Assembly: GCF_030435705.1 (NCBI RefSeq) | Contig: NZ_CP129381.1 | Coordinates: 62,001-126,000 of the forward strand | Reading direction: 5' to 3' | DNA: 64,000 nucleotides | Source of the DNA: Rhizobium sp. SSA_523 | Lineage (GTDB): Bacteria; Pseudomonadota; Alphaproteobacteria; Rhizobiales; Rhizobiaceae | The notes under the pieces: generated by a model | What the model was told of the DNA's origin: nothing | The model's database searches: none | Seen by the model: the letters and a program-made list of their open reading frames with translations, nothing else | Translations under genes and position numbers: made by a program | Shown: positions 29,006 to 40,324 of the stretch, piece by piece | Layout: the number at the start of each line of letters is the position of its first letter | Numbering within the stretch: position 1 is the stretch's first letter

Positions 29006-29884
29006 TCACGCTTCGGCCACGACCGATGCGGCGACCCAGCGTGCGACCGTGTTGGCGTCCTGCGCCGCGCCGATCGTTACACAGCGCGTGTTCACCGCAA
29101 ACTCCTGTCGTTCGACCGTGACAGTGGCGCGGTGTGCACCAATCGTCGCGTGGAAACGCATCTGCTCCGGGCTGCTGATCTCACTCTCCATCGCCTGAAG
29201 TGTCACATTGCCTGCCACGCCATGCTGTCCTGCCCAGTCGAGCACGGCGATTTCCGCCGTCTGTGCAGGCGCTTCGTAAGAAGGGTTGCCGCGATAGGCG
29301 GGCAGATAGGGAAGGCCTTGCTCAAGGGTTTTCAGAAAATCCCCAACCTGCGAGGGCTCCAGCCGGCCGTAGCGTGCCCGCTGCGGCAAGGCCACGAGGG
29401 AGGCGGCAAAGCGGCATCCGCCGAGATGGGTGGATTGCAGGATGCGAAAGCGGTTCGGGTCCGCTGCCTGCCGCAGGGCCTTCCATGTCGCATAGCCGTA
29501 GCGGGCGCAGCAGGGATCCTGTTTGCCATCGGTGCAGCACAGGATGGTCAAGCGTGGATCATGCCTGCCTTGCAGCACACCTCCACCGGCGAGATGCAGC
29601 AATAGCTGCTCAGCTTCCTCAGGCGTGACATGGTCCCGGACACTGTCCTGATGGGTGAAGCCGATATCATCGCCATCCACGAGCGCGACGTGAGTGCCCG
29701 CAGCATTGGCGGCTAGAATGGCTCGCTCCAGCCCTTCAGGCATAAGATGCGATTGGACGCGCGGCACACGCCAGTCGCCGCGCGGCCAGTGCAGCAGAAC
29801 ATAGGCTTTCGCCGATGGGCCAAGTCCGGACACCGGTTCGCCGCGCTCAATACACAAGTCACGACAAAAGATGCGTGCTGCCAT
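29006..29884 (-). CDS. Sucrase/ferredoxin-like family protein
   Basis: 292 residues. Thioredoxin-like [2Fe-2S]-type family features: FCRDLCIERGEPVSG at the start, CCTDGKQDPCCARYG in the middle and QSTHLGGCRFAASLVALP. The Cys set resembles Fe-S binding thioredoxin-fold ferredoxins. The role of the family is poorly known. It lies six bases after the GntR gene, so the two are co-transcribed. Confidence 0.8.
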   Translation of the reverse strand: MAARIFCRDLCIERGEPVSGLGPSAKAYVLLHWPRGDWRVPRVQSHLMPEGLERAILAANAAGTHVALVDGDDIGFTHQDSVRDHVTPEEAEQLLLHLAGGGVLQGRHDPRLTILCCTDGKQDPCCARYGYATWKALRQAADPNRFRILQSTHLGGCRFAASLVALPQRARYGRLEPSQVGDFLKTLEQGLPYLPAYRGNPSYEAPAQTAEIAVLDWAGQHGVAGNVTLQAMESEISSPEQMRFHATIGAHRATVTVERQEFAVNTRCVTIGAAQDANTVARWVAASVVAEA

Positions 29885-29890
29885 AGGAGA

Positions 29891-30835
29891 TCAATCCGTC
29901 ATACGGGCAGGGCGAGCCTCGCCGCTGGCCGAAGATCGGCTGAGATGCCGGAAAAGAATGGCGGAAGCCAGCTTGCGATCATCGCTCTTGATGGCCTCGA
30001 GGATTGCCAGGTGATCACGCGCCGCTTTACGGACACCTGCCTCGTTCAGTTCGGCGAATTCCGCATATTCCGTCATGCGCCGCAGGCTGTTCTGGCGGCG
30101 GATGGCTTGGTCCAGAAAGCGATTATTCGCCCAGGAGACGACGGTTTCGTGAAAGCGGGCATTTGCCTCGAACCAGGCGGATCCTTCGATCGACGCCAGG
30201 GGGGCGTTCAGCAGTGCCGTCTGTTCGCTTTCGAGCGCAAGCAACACGCCCATATCAAAACGGAACGTATCTTCCATCACGGCGCCACACTCGATGATGG
30301 CGCGAAAGGCATAGCTTTCATTGACCGCCTGCCTGTTGTCGAGACATTCGGCAAAGCGCCAGCCGTGCCCGTCTCGTCGCTCGGCCAGTCCCTCTGCAGA
30401 AAGGCGCATCAAGGTGCGTCGCACGACACCGCGCGAGGTCCCGAAATGGTCCAGCAGTTCCGTCTCGGAGGCTTCGCTGCCGATCAGGCCGTTTGCTCTC
30501 GCATGCATGATTTGCCGGTACAGGGTCTCCACGCTGGATGGTGGCACCAGTTCCTCCAACCGGTCATCGTCAGCCGGGATTCTCACCAGTACGAAACCAC
30601 GCGTATCGGTTTGCGCCAGCAAGCCCTTTTCGACAAGGAATTGCAGCACCTGTCGAATGGGTGTTCGGGAGATACCGAATTCGCGTGCAAGAGCGGCATC
30701 CGAGATTTTGTCACCAATTGCCCACTTACCCGCACGGGCAATTGGCAGCAATTTACGCACCACTTCAATCTGCAAAGGGCTAAGGGCCCCGGTTTCAACG
30801 CTCGCAGGATCTGGGGGATCGCTTGGAATGGCCAC
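29891..30835 (-). CDS. GntR family regulator with FCD effector domain
   Basis: 314 residues with a GTG start at 30835. N-terminal winged helix ISDAALAREFGISRTPIRQV, then an unusual second HTH-like segment (ETELLDHFGTSRGVVRRTLMRL) before the helical FCD domain from about residue 185 (FHETVVSWANNRFLDQAIRR). Two consecutive GntR-like wings make it longer than the normal 220-250 residues. The palindrome at 30866-30881 is its likely operator. Confidence 0.85.
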   Translation of the reverse strand: MAIPSDPPDPASVETGALSPLQIEVVRKLLPIARAGKWAIGDKISDAALAREFGISRTPIRQVLQFLVEKGLLAQTDTRGFVLVRIPADDDRLEELVPPSSVETLYRQIMHARANGLIGSEASETELLDHFGTSRGVVRRTLMRLSAEGLAERRDGHGWRFAECLDNRQAVNESYAFRAIIECGAVMEDTFRFDMGVLLALESEQTALLNAPLASIEGSAWFEANARFHETVVSWANNRFLDQAIRRQNSLRRMTEYAEFAELNEAGVRKAARDHLAILEAIKSDDRKLASAILFRHLSRSSASGEARPARMTD

Positions 30836-31187
30836 GTGCTGACAAACCTAACTAGGAAAATGATTTATGGCTAACCATAATACAAAACGACCTGCGATCT
30901 GAAGCGATTTGTTGATTTAATGACGCATTCTTTGCCAGAAAATGCGCATCGCCGCTGCCGTCGCTTTTAAAAAATCGAGCGTGTCCGCACAGCCTCAATC
31001 TCAGGCGGTCGGAGCAGCAGTGGCCGCCCGATAAAGATCCTGCGGTCGCAGCCCCCAGCAACTCAGGGTCGAAAAACATCTTCTTCGATGTAACGATTCC
31101 TTCCGTCGAGCGAAGAGGTCTCAGAGGTCTCAGGCGTGTCAAAGGCTGTCTGCTGACGATGATTGGTTTCTCATGGAGGAAGAAGAC
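30836..31187. other. Intergenic region of 352 bases
   Basis: No coding frame is convincing here. It holds the GntR palindrome (30866-30881), a direct repeat AGAGGTCTC twice near 31118-31135, and the ribosome site GGAGGAAG of the gene at 31188. Promoters for both divergent genes must lie here, but I cannot place them with confidence. Confidence 0.6.
30866..30881. promoter_or_regulatory. Candidate GntR operator
   Basis: Palindrome TTATGGCTAACCATAA with six-base arms, containing the TGG-N4-CCA core. FCD-type GntR proteins typically bind TGGTnnACCA-like sites. It starts about 31 bases upstream of the GTG of the regulator gene, which suggests autorepression. Confidence 0.6.
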
Positions 31188-31823
31188 ATGCATTTGCCCA
31201 GACGTCACGTCATGAAGATGGCGGCGCAGGCCGGCGTGGCTGCCGCAATGGTCACCCCGGCTCTGGCGGACTCAGGAGGCAGCGGCAAGACCTCATCCGG
31301 CGTTTCTGAGGGCGATAATGCGCCCGATGCGGTGAAACCTCTTCATCTTCTCCACGGGTCGGGTCTCCACCACGTCAATGTGCGGGTTCGTGACATGGAC
31401 GAGGCGATCGCGTTTTATGAGAAGTCGTTTCGCTTTCGCCTGCTGTTTCGGTGGGACGGTGTCGAAGCGGCAAAGGATGGGCGTATATACTTCCGTAACC
31501 CGCTCCAGGGCGCCCATCTCGACATGGGAGATGGGCAGATCCTCGAACTGATCCCTGCACCCGAGGATGCCATCCCGCCGGACGATCGCGCCTCGAGCTT
31601 CAACCATATTGGTGTGCGGGTCTCCGATCTGGATGAAGCCTACAAGCGGGCTCTGGCGGCAGGGGCGAAGCCCTTTCCGATCGAGGACGGCTCAGGTGGC
31701 GTATGGGACGGGCCGACGGAGATCAGGCTGAAGGCCAGGCCGCCTTTCGACCGATCCTTCGTCGTGCGGGCTGCTCACGTGCTGGGCATAAATGACGAAA
31801 TCATCGAACTGTTCGAGGCGTGA
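31188..31823 (+). CDS. VOC (glyoxalase/dioxygenase fold) protein with twin-arginine-like N-terminus
   Basis: 211 residues from the ATG at 31188, preceded by GGAGGAAGA. The N-terminus MHLPRRHVMKMAAQAGVAAA followed by MVTPALADS looks like a Tat signal. The remainder is one VOC domain: GSGLHHVNVRVRDMDEAIAFYE in part (HHVNVRVRDMDEAIAFYEKS), FNHIGVRVSDLDEAYKRAL and a C-terminal GINDEIIELFEA with a likely metal-binding Glu. A periplasmic VOC protein would be unusual; the enzyme reaction is unknown. Confidence 0.78.
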   Translation: MHLPRRHVMKMAAQAGVAAAMVTPALADSGGSGKTSSGVSEGDNAPDAVKPLHLLHGSGLHHVNVRVRDMDEAIAFYEKSFRFRLLFRWDGVEAAKDGRIYFRNPLQGAHLDMGDGQILELIPAPEDAIPPDDRASSFNHIGVRVSDLDEAYKRALAAGAKPFPIEDGSGGVWDGPTEIRLKARPPFDRSFVVRAAHVLGINDEIIELFEA

Positions 31824-31919
31824 CAAGGGTATGCAGCAGGCGGTCCCGAGCGCCGGCCGCAACCGTGTCGACCATCATCGCCTCCGGCAAGCCTCCGCCG
31901 CTGCCTTCGGCGCAGGCAA

Positions 31920-33059
31920 TCAGGAGGGGAACGTTATCGTGGCGTAGGAGCCTCCGCCAAGATTGTTTCCCACCTCAAACCGCGCATTATGTCCATCTGC
32001 AATGGCTTTCACGACCGTCAAGCCAAGGCCTGAACCGCTCAGGCCGCGTCCGTTCAGCCTTTCACTTCTCCAGAACATGTCGAAAGAGGCATTCTGCACA
32101 TAGTCCGGCAGTCCCGGGCCTCTGTCCTGAATCGTCACGAAGGACCGGCCGCCCTCATCCAGACCGGTTTGAACCTCGATCGGTCCGTAGCCCCCCGCAT
32201 ATTTGCGGGCGTTCTCGAAAAGAGCCAGGATTGCCTGGCGGAAGCGGTCCGGATCGATCCTCGCCGGCGCAGGTTGAAGATGTGTCCGGAATTCGACGGC
32301 GTCGCCGGCCGAGGTCTGGAACAGTCGCACCAGTTCAGAAACGGGAAGGGAAAGATCGGTCGTCGTGGTCGCCGTAACGAAATCGCTCGTGCCTGCTAGT
32401 GACAGCGTGTTCAACTGGTCCACAAGACGGGACATACCCTGTATCTGCACCAGCAGGGCCCGCAACTGGTCTTCGCTCGCAGGGATCACCCCATCCGTCA
32501 TGCCCTGGAGATTGCCCTGCAGCACGGTGAGGGGCGTGCGCAATTCATGAGCGACCGCTCTCGTATTGAATTTCAGCCGCGTTTCGAGTGCGAGCAGTTC
32601 GCTCGCCAGGCTGTTGATCGTCGTCGCAAGCGCTTCCACCTCTTTGGTCGCGCCGGGCTCCACAGTGACCTGGAAATCGCCGCCGCGAATTTTCTCCGCG
32701 GCCGCCGTCAGCCGCGTGAGGGGCGCCACGATCTTGTGTGCCAGGACGACGCCAATCGCGCTGGTAAGGCCGACAAGGGCCAGGCCGAAACCCAGAACAC
32801 CTTCAACGGGCGAGACATCTGTCGCATCTTCCAGCCGGGGATAGAAGGGGGCCAGCGCCGCAAGGGCCTGCGGCTCAGGCACCTCGCCTCTGTTCAGGCT
32901 CTGCAATGCAGATCTCGCCTCTTGCGGCAGCCTGTCCAGGGCCTTGATTTCGGCCTCGTCGATATACCAGTCCACCGCGACATAAAGCACTGCTATCGTC
33001 ACAAGCTGAATGACGGACGCCAAGGCTGCCGTCAGGGTCGAAAGGGCAGGTCTAGCCAC
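31920..33059 (-). CDS. Sensor histidine kinase of an OmpR-type two-component pair
   Basis: 379 residues from a GTG at 33059 that overlaps the response-regulator stop by eight bases; a longer frame to 33203 lies wholly inside that gene. Two membrane helices (about 5-25 and 90-115) flank a short periplasmic loop, followed by HAMP (PLTRLTAAAEKIRGGDF), H-box VAHELRTPLT, N-box FENARKYA, G1 DRGPGLP and G2 GSGLGL. The signal is unknown; the divergent PAP2 phosphatase suggests an envelope stress response. Confidence 0.88.
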   Translation of the reverse strand: MARPALSTLTAALASVIQLVTIAVLYVAVDWYIDEAEIKALDRLPQEARSALQSLNRGEVPEPQALAALAPFYPRLEDATDVSPVEGVLGFGLALVGLTSAIGVVLAHKIVAPLTRLTAAAEKIRGGDFQVTVEPGATKEVEALATTINSLASELLALETRLKFNTRAVAHELRTPLTVLQGNLQGMTDGVIPASEDQLRALLVQIQGMSRLVDQLNTLSLAGTSDFVTATTTTDLSLPVSELVRLFQTSAGDAVEFRTHLQPAPARIDPDRFRQAILALFENARKYAGGYGPIEVQTGLDEGGRSFVTIQDRGPGLPDYVQNASFDMFWRSERLNGRGLSGSGLGLTVVKAIADGHNARFEVGNNLGGGSYATITFPS

Positions 33060-33774
33060 CGGGCGACCTCGCAAATCGGTAGCCGATTCCCCGCACCGTC
33101 GTAATATATCCGCCTTGGCTGCACTCGGCGAGCTTGCGCCGCAGATTGGCAATATGGGTATCGATGGTTCGGTCAAGCGCATCGCTTTCAGGCAGGCAGG
33201 CATCCAACAGAGAGGCTCGCTCGAAAGTCTTGAAGGGTGACCTCAACAAACAGACCAGAAGGCGGAATTCTGTTGCGGTCAGCGGCAGCTGAACCCGACC
33301 TTTTTCCGTCAATGCCGTTGCGATGTGCGAATCCAGTTGGACCTCAATCTCGTCATGGCGAATGACGTCGCTGGCGACGATACCCTTGGTTCGCTTCAGC
33401 ACGGCTCCCACCCGCGCCACGACCTCCTGGGGGTTGAACGGTTTGGTGACATAGTCATCGGCGCCGAGCTTCAGCCCGAGCAACTTGTCCGTGCTGTCAT
33501 CCATCGCGGAGACGAAGATCACCGGCACGTTGGACGTGCCCCGGATCTTTGTGAGGAAGTCGAAGCCGTCGATATCCGGAAGGCCGATGTCGAGCAAGAT
33601 CAGGTCGGGCGCCAATCTCTGTGTGTGGGCAAGCGCCGCCTGGCCCGTGGACGCTTTGGTCGTCCTGTAGCCGGCTCTGATGAGATATCTTTCGAGCAGG
33701 GAGGCGATCTCCTCATCATCCTCGACGATCAGCACGAGAGATGAAATCACGGTCAAACTCATCGATATTGACAT
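33052..33774 (-). CDS. OmpR-family response regulator
   Basis: 240 residues from the ATG at 33774 (another at 33762). Receiver domain: acidic pair VEDDEE, phospho-acceptor Asp in LILLDIGLPDIDGF, Ser/Lys switch in FVSAMDD and YVTKPF. Winged-helix DNA-binding domain ends in GGYITTVRGIGYRFA. Paired with the kinase gene by overlap, and divergent from the PAP2 gene with only 70 bases between them, so autoregulation and control of that gene are likely. Confidence 0.9.
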   Translation of the reverse strand: MSISMSLTVISSLVLIVEDDEEIASLLERYLIRAGYRTTKASTGQAALAHTQRLAPDLILLDIGLPDIDGFDFLTKIRGTSNVPVIFVSAMDDSTDKLLGLKLGADDYVTKPFNPQEVVARVGAVLKRTKGIVASDVIRHDEIEVQLDSHIATALTEKGRVQLPLTATEFRLLVCLLRSPFKTFERASLLDACLPESDALDRTIDTHIANLRRKLAECSQGGYITTVRGIGYRFARSPGG

Positions 33775-33844
33775 GCCCTTCCCCGGATCTCGGTCAAATC
33801 TTGACAATCGGGCGAGACAACGTGGCCCCATCAAGGAGCCACAG

Positions 33845-34678
33845 ATGAGCGTAACTGACCTCAATCAAGACCAAAATGCAATTTCAAAAACCGAGGGGAG
33901 AAAAGCCGATGATCTGCTGCCGCAGGCGCTGATCCTTGTAGGGCTGATATCCCTTGTCTTTGCGGCGGTGCCGGAGCTCGACCTGATCGTAACGCGCCTG
34001 TTTTATGATCCCGCTACGGGCTTTTCCTTCGAGAAGAGCCGCTTCCTTATCCTGTTTCGTGATACCAACAGGGTTCTCCCCTGGGCCGTCATAGGAATAG
34101 TCTTGGTGTTTTTGATCCCCACGCGATTGCGCGATCTCCTGAGATATCCCTTGCCGCCGCACAAGCTGCTGTTCGTTCTGACCTACTTCGCATTGGGGCC
34201 GGGATTGAGCGTCCACCTGATCAAGATGCTGGTTGGGAGGGCGCGTCCGCGGACAGTTGACGAATTCGGCGGCACCGCGCTGTTCACCCCGCCATGGCAG
34301 ATCACCGACGAGTGCATGAGGAATTGCTCCTTCATCTCAGGCGAGGCGGCAAGCGCCTTCGCCCTTCTCACCCTTGTTCTGCTGGTGAGGCGCGACCATG
34401 CGAGAGTTTATCTTGCAACGGTCGGCATTGTCGCGGCGGCCTTTTCGTTCAACAGGGTGGTGTTCGGCGCGCACTTTCTCTCCGATGTGGTCATGGCCTG
34501 GAGCCTGATGTTCGTCCTGGCGGTGCTGCTCTGGAGACCATTCTCGCGCCATGCTTGTCAGATCGACGCCTTCTTCGGCAGCCGCTCTCTTTCGGTCCGA
34601 GCCAGATCAAGCGGTGCGGAAGTCGGAGGAAAGACAGGTGTCGAACGCGCCTGCGCTACAAGATCTTACCCCTCATAA
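33845..34678 (+). CDS. PAP2-family membrane phosphatase (lipid phosphatase-like)
   Basis: 277 residues from the ATG at 33845, preceded by AAGGAG. About six membrane helices. PAP2 motifs: KMLVGRARP (motif 1), CSFISGEAASAFAL (motif 2) and NRVVFGAHFLSDVV (motif 3 with catalytic His and Asp). In motif 2 the usual PSGH His is Glu, as I recall from some rhizobial lipid A phosphatases. Likely dephosphorylates a membrane lipid such as lipid A, phosphatidylglycerol phosphate or undecaprenyl diphosphate. Confidence 0.85.
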   Translation: MSVTDLNQDQNAISKTEGRKADDLLPQALILVGLISLVFAAVPELDLIVTRLFYDPATGFSFEKSRFLILFRDTNRVLPWAVIGIVLVFLIPTRLRDLLRYPLPPHKLLFVLTYFALGPGLSVHLIKMLVGRARPRTVDEFGGTALFTPPWQITDECMRNCSFISGEAASAFALLTLVLLVRRDHARVYLATVGIVAAAFSFNRVVFGAHFLSDVVMAWSLMFVLAVLLWRPFSRHACQIDAFFGSRSLSVRARSSGAEVGGKTGVERACATRSYPS

Positions 34679-34698
34679 GTCTTAGAGGCTTAAAGTAA

Positions 34699-37101
<2,403 letters not shown>

Positions 37102-37125
37102 GACAGCTCAGGCCATCAAGTCAGG

Positions 37126-37151
37126 AAAGGCGGCTCTCGGGCCGCCTTTTC
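37126..37151 (+). terminator. Rho-independent terminator of the chemoreceptor gene
   Basis: Stem AAAGGCGGC paired with GCCGCCTTT around a six-base loop, followed by TTTTCT, 24 bases after the stop codon. Confidence 0.8.
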
Positions 37152-37301
37152 TGTTCTGGGTCCGGCTTGCCGGCGAAGACCGTGGCATGCAGGCGTCTGA
37201 CTGGAGCGCGACGAGGATCTGCGGCGCCTTGGGCATCGACCTGCGGTCGGGAGACCTGCAAATTTGCTCACGATGCCTCCGGAAAGGGGCACCGCCAAGG
37301 G

Positions 37302-38234
37302 TCAGTCGGCAGTCCCGCCGCTGAAAAGGCCCCGGTCCCAGACGGGCTCGCCTCCGAATTCTCCGACTAGAAAGTCAATGAATTCGCGCGCGCGTGCGGT
37401 CTGGTTGCGCATTGACGGATGCAGCGCATACATGGCGATCGGAGGCCGCATGTGCTTCGCCAGCACGATCGAAAGCGCGCCACGCCGTACGGCGTCGTGC
37501 ACAATGAAGGTCGGAAGCATGGCGATGCCGAGGCCCGCAATGGCCGCCTCCCGCACCGCATCGCCGTTTCCGAAGGCGAGCCGGCTGGCCACGTTGGGGA
37601 CGAGGTCATCGGCAAACCGCCAGTAAGAGGCTTCCTCACGATTCGAATAGACCACGCCGGGAAAGTTCGAAAGATCCATGGGCGTTCGGGGCGTGCCCAG
37701 GCGTTGCAACAGGGCCGGGCTGGCAACGCAGGCATGGCGAATGGTGACAAGCCGCCGCGCCACGAGCGAGGAATCCGGCAGATCCGCAATCCGGATCGCC
37801 AGGTCGAAACCGTCACGAATAAGGTCCACCATACGATCGTCTGTGTCGATCGACAGCGAGACGGCCGGATGCAGTTCCAGAAACCGGCCAACCGCCGGCG
37901 CAAGGCAGTGGGCCGTGAAAGAGACTGGCGCGGCGATGCGGATTTGCCCTTTCAGTGCGCGGCTTGCATTGGATGCTTCTTCCTCCGCTTCTTCAAGGCT
38001 CAGCAGGATCGCGACCGCTCTGCCATGGAAATCGCGTCCGGCGTCTGTCAGTTGGACTCTGCGCGTCGTTCGGTCGAAGAGCCGTACACCAAGCCTGTCC
38101 TCCAACTCCCGGATTCTGCGGCTCACCGCAGATTTGGCCACACCGAGCCGATTGGCGCCCGCGGCGAAACCGCCAGCCGAGACAACAGCAACAAGGATCC
38201 GCAAGTCTTCAAATCGATCGGCCATTCGACTCAT
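37302..38234 (-). CDS. LysR family transcriptional regulator
   Basis: 310 residues from the ATG at 38234; an in-frame GTG at 38273 is possible. N-terminal HTH FAAGANRLGVAKSAVSRRIR with ELEDRLGVRLFDRTTRRVQL, then the substrate-binding-like effector domain (LSIDTDDRMVDLIRDGFDLAIR). Divergent from the cysteine hydrolase gene at 38482, which is its probable target. Confidence 0.9.
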   Translation of the reverse strand: MSRMADRFEDLRILVAVVSAGGFAAGANRLGVAKSAVSRRIRELEDRLGVRLFDRTTRRVQLTDAGRDFHGRAVAILLSLEEAEEEASNASRALKGQIRIAAPVSFTAHCLAPAVGRFLELHPAVSLSIDTDDRMVDLIRDGFDLAIRIADLPDSSLVARRLVTIRHACVASPALLQRLGTPRTPMDLSNFPGVVYSNREEASYWRFADDLVPNVASRLAFGNGDAVREAAIAGLGIAMLPTFIVHDAVRRGALSIVLAKHMRPPIAMYALHPSMRNQTARAREFIDFLVGEFGGEPVWDRGLFSGGTAD

Positions 38235-38481
38235 ATGACGTCGAACGGATCGCCGAGCAACGGGAAAGTTCACATCCCGAGAACAGATAGTGCTCGACTG
38301 CGTGGCTTCCGGAGAACAATGGCGGCCGTATATGTCAGCTACTCTTGCAACAGAGGCAACCGCAGTGGGTGCAAGACGATGCGAACCTGGTCAAGGAGTA
38401 AGGTGGTTCCGGCAGGACCGACATCACCCGAAGCCTGGATGGGCCCATCTCTTCGCACCTCAACCCCGAGGATAACCGAGA

Positions 38482-39123
38482 ATGACAAGCGAGCCGATCC
38501 GCAACCGCCTGAACGACCAACTCATCACGCCGGAGAATTCCGCTCTCCTCATCATCGACTACCAGCCGATCCAGGTCTCGTCGATCCGCTCGATGCCGCG
38601 CGACGAGCTCGTCTTCAACATTGTGAGCACGACCAAAGCGGCTCTGAACTACAACGTCCCGATCATCCATTCGACCGTCAATGTCGAATCCGGACGCAAC
38701 AAGCCACCCATCCAGCAGCTCCAGGACATTATCGGCCATTTGCCGACCATTGATCGAACCACCGTCAATGCCTGGGAAGACGTCGAGTTCAAGCAGGCGG
38801 TCAAGGCGCTCGGGCGCCGCAAGCTCATCATCACCGCCTTGTGGACGGAAGTATGCCTGGCCTTCCCGGCGCTCGACGCTCTTCAGGAAGGGTTTGATGT
38901 CTACGTCCCGGTAGACGTCGTCGGCGGGACGTCGGTCAAGGCGCACGAGGCTGCGCTGCGCCGGATGGAACAGGCAGGCGCCAAGCTGACCAGCCGCGTC
39001 CAGTTGTACTGCGAATTCCAGCGCGACTGGGCGCGCGAGGCGACCCTTCCCGGTTTCATGGATGTCTTCGAAAGCGCAGACGGCTTCAACCCTGAGAAAG
39101 CCGCAGCTGCCGGGACCGCCTGA
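38482..39123 (+). CDS. Isochorismatase-like cysteine hydrolase (YcaC type)
   Basis: 213 residues. The catalytic Asp is in LLIIDYQPIQ and the nucleophile Cys in ITALWTEVCLAFPALDAL; a cis-peptide-type VVGGTS segment follows. The triad Lys may be replaced, as RRKLIITA carries Lys just before the strand. Members hydrolyse amides, nicotinamide or isochorismate, and YcaC-like proteins have no proven substrate. Preceded by the divergent LysR gene. Confidence 0.85.
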   Translation: MTSEPIRNRLNDQLITPENSALLIIDYQPIQVSSIRSMPRDELVFNIVSTTKAALNYNVPIIHSTVNVESGRNKPPIQQLQDIIGHLPTIDRTTVNAWEDVEFKQAVKALGRRKLIITALWTEVCLAFPALDALQEGFDVYVPVDVVGGTSVKAHEAALRRMEQAGAKLTSRVQLYCEFQRDWAREATLPGFMDVFESADGFNPEKAAAAGTA

Positions 39124-39365
39124 GGCCTGGTCGAGCATCTGAGACGAGACGGTCGCGGTGGCGAGAGATCGCCACCGCCTGCCGATCGGAGGCGAGGCGT
39201 GTCGAAAGCGCAGCCAGTCGGGGCGATCTCTGATATGGAGGCGGTTCGGCGTGCGCTGCGACGTCTAGGAAGGCATTCGACGGATAGCCAGCAGACTGTC
39301 AGCGCAAGGTCGAGTGGTAAGCGTCAGGACGTGCATCACCCGAAGAACCCGATTGGAGGAAAGCC

Positions 39366-39740
39366 ATGTTCACTCACGTCATGATCGGCAGCAATGACCT
39401 GGAGCGATCCAGACAGTTTTATGATGCCACATTTTCCGCCCTTGGCGGCAAGCCCGGCGAAATGGATGCGAGGGGCCGCCTGATCTACGTGCATGACGGG
39501 GGCCGGCTGATGATCACGAAACCGATCGACGGCAAACCGGCGACGGCAGCCAATGGAGGAACGATCGGTATAGGTGCCGCCAGCAGCGATCATGTTCTTG
39601 CATGGCATTCTGCCGGCATTGCGCATGGTGGCACTGCCATCGAAACCCCGCCCTCGGAGCGCCCGAACGGCGCCTTCGTTGCATATCTTCGCGATCCGGA
39701 TGGAAACAAGCTGACCGCACGGACTCAACCCACGGCGTAA
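39366..39740 (+). CDS. VOC family protein (glyoxalase/bleomycin resistance fold)
   Basis: 124 residues, one VOC domain: MFTHVMIGSNDLERSRQFYD at the start and AYLRDPDGNKLTA at the end, with paired beta-alpha-beta units. Ribosome site GGAGGAA. The 240 bases between it and the hydrolase gene contain no convincing gene. Substrate unknown. Confidence 0.83.
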   Translation: MFTHVMIGSNDLERSRQFYDATFSALGGKPGEMDARGRLIYVHDGGRLMITKPIDGKPATAANGGTIGIGAASSDHVLAWHSAGIAHGGTAIETPPSERPNGAFVAYLRDPDGNKLTARTQPTA

Positions 39741-39797
39741 TCGGGGATCTGGCAAGGTCGGATCTGCGTCAGGCGGGGCGCGCATCAAAGCCGAGCC

Positions 39798-40196
39798 TTA
39801 CCCAAACACTTCGAGAACGTGGAGCAAGTCGGTATATTCGCGCAGCTTGGCGATCTTGCCGTCCCGGATGGTGAAGAGCAGCGCATAGTCGTTCTGATAG
39901 GTTTTTCCGGATCTGGTCGTTGCATGCGAACGGGATTCGACCGCGACCATGTCGCCTTCGCCGATGATGCTGACGATCTGCATATCCAGGCCATCGGAAT
40001 AGGCTGACAGCATGGCGCGGATCATCCGTGCAGCCTCCTCTTTTGTCTTCGTGCCCGATGAGGGAAAGAGGTGCGGCTTGCCATTGACCCACCAGGTCGC
40101 ATCGTCTGTCATCGCATCGATGAGACCATCGGCATTCGAGGTCTTGAACTGGTCGCAAAACGCGCGCACGAGGCGCTTGTTGTCTTCAACGCTCAT
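39798..40196 (-). CDS. SnoaL-like/NTF2-fold protein
   Basis: 132 residues from the ATG at 40196 (MSVEDNKRLVRAFCDQFKT). The cone-shaped NTF2 fold is indicated by the N-terminal helices, DATWWVNGKPHLF, GDMVAVESRSHATT and the final GKIAKLREYTDLLHVLEVF. Members act as polyketide cyclases, isomerases or ligand-binding proteins; the function here cannot be told. It lies downstream of the NmrA gene on the same strand. Confidence 0.8.
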   Translation of the reverse strand: MSVEDNKRLVRAFCDQFKTSNADGLIDAMTDDATWWVNGKPHLFPSSGTKTKEEAARMIRAMLSAYSDGLDMQIVSIIGEGDMVAVESRSHATTRSGKTYQNDYALLFTIRDGKIAKLREYTDLLHVLEVFG

Positions 40197-40324
40197 TTGG
40201 GTCCACAATCTTGGTTTGGGTTTCACTTCGGGCAAGAGAAAGCCCCGCCGGCAAAGGGAATCGCGGCAGGGGCCGGAGCTTCGGGAGAGGCGGGTTGATG
40301 CCGGCCTCGGGGCCATCGGCCTGG

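Noticed and set aside
39199..39384. Small frame of 61 codons between hydrolase and VOC genes
   Set aside because: No good ribosome site, overlaps the VOC start, and shows no recognisable features.
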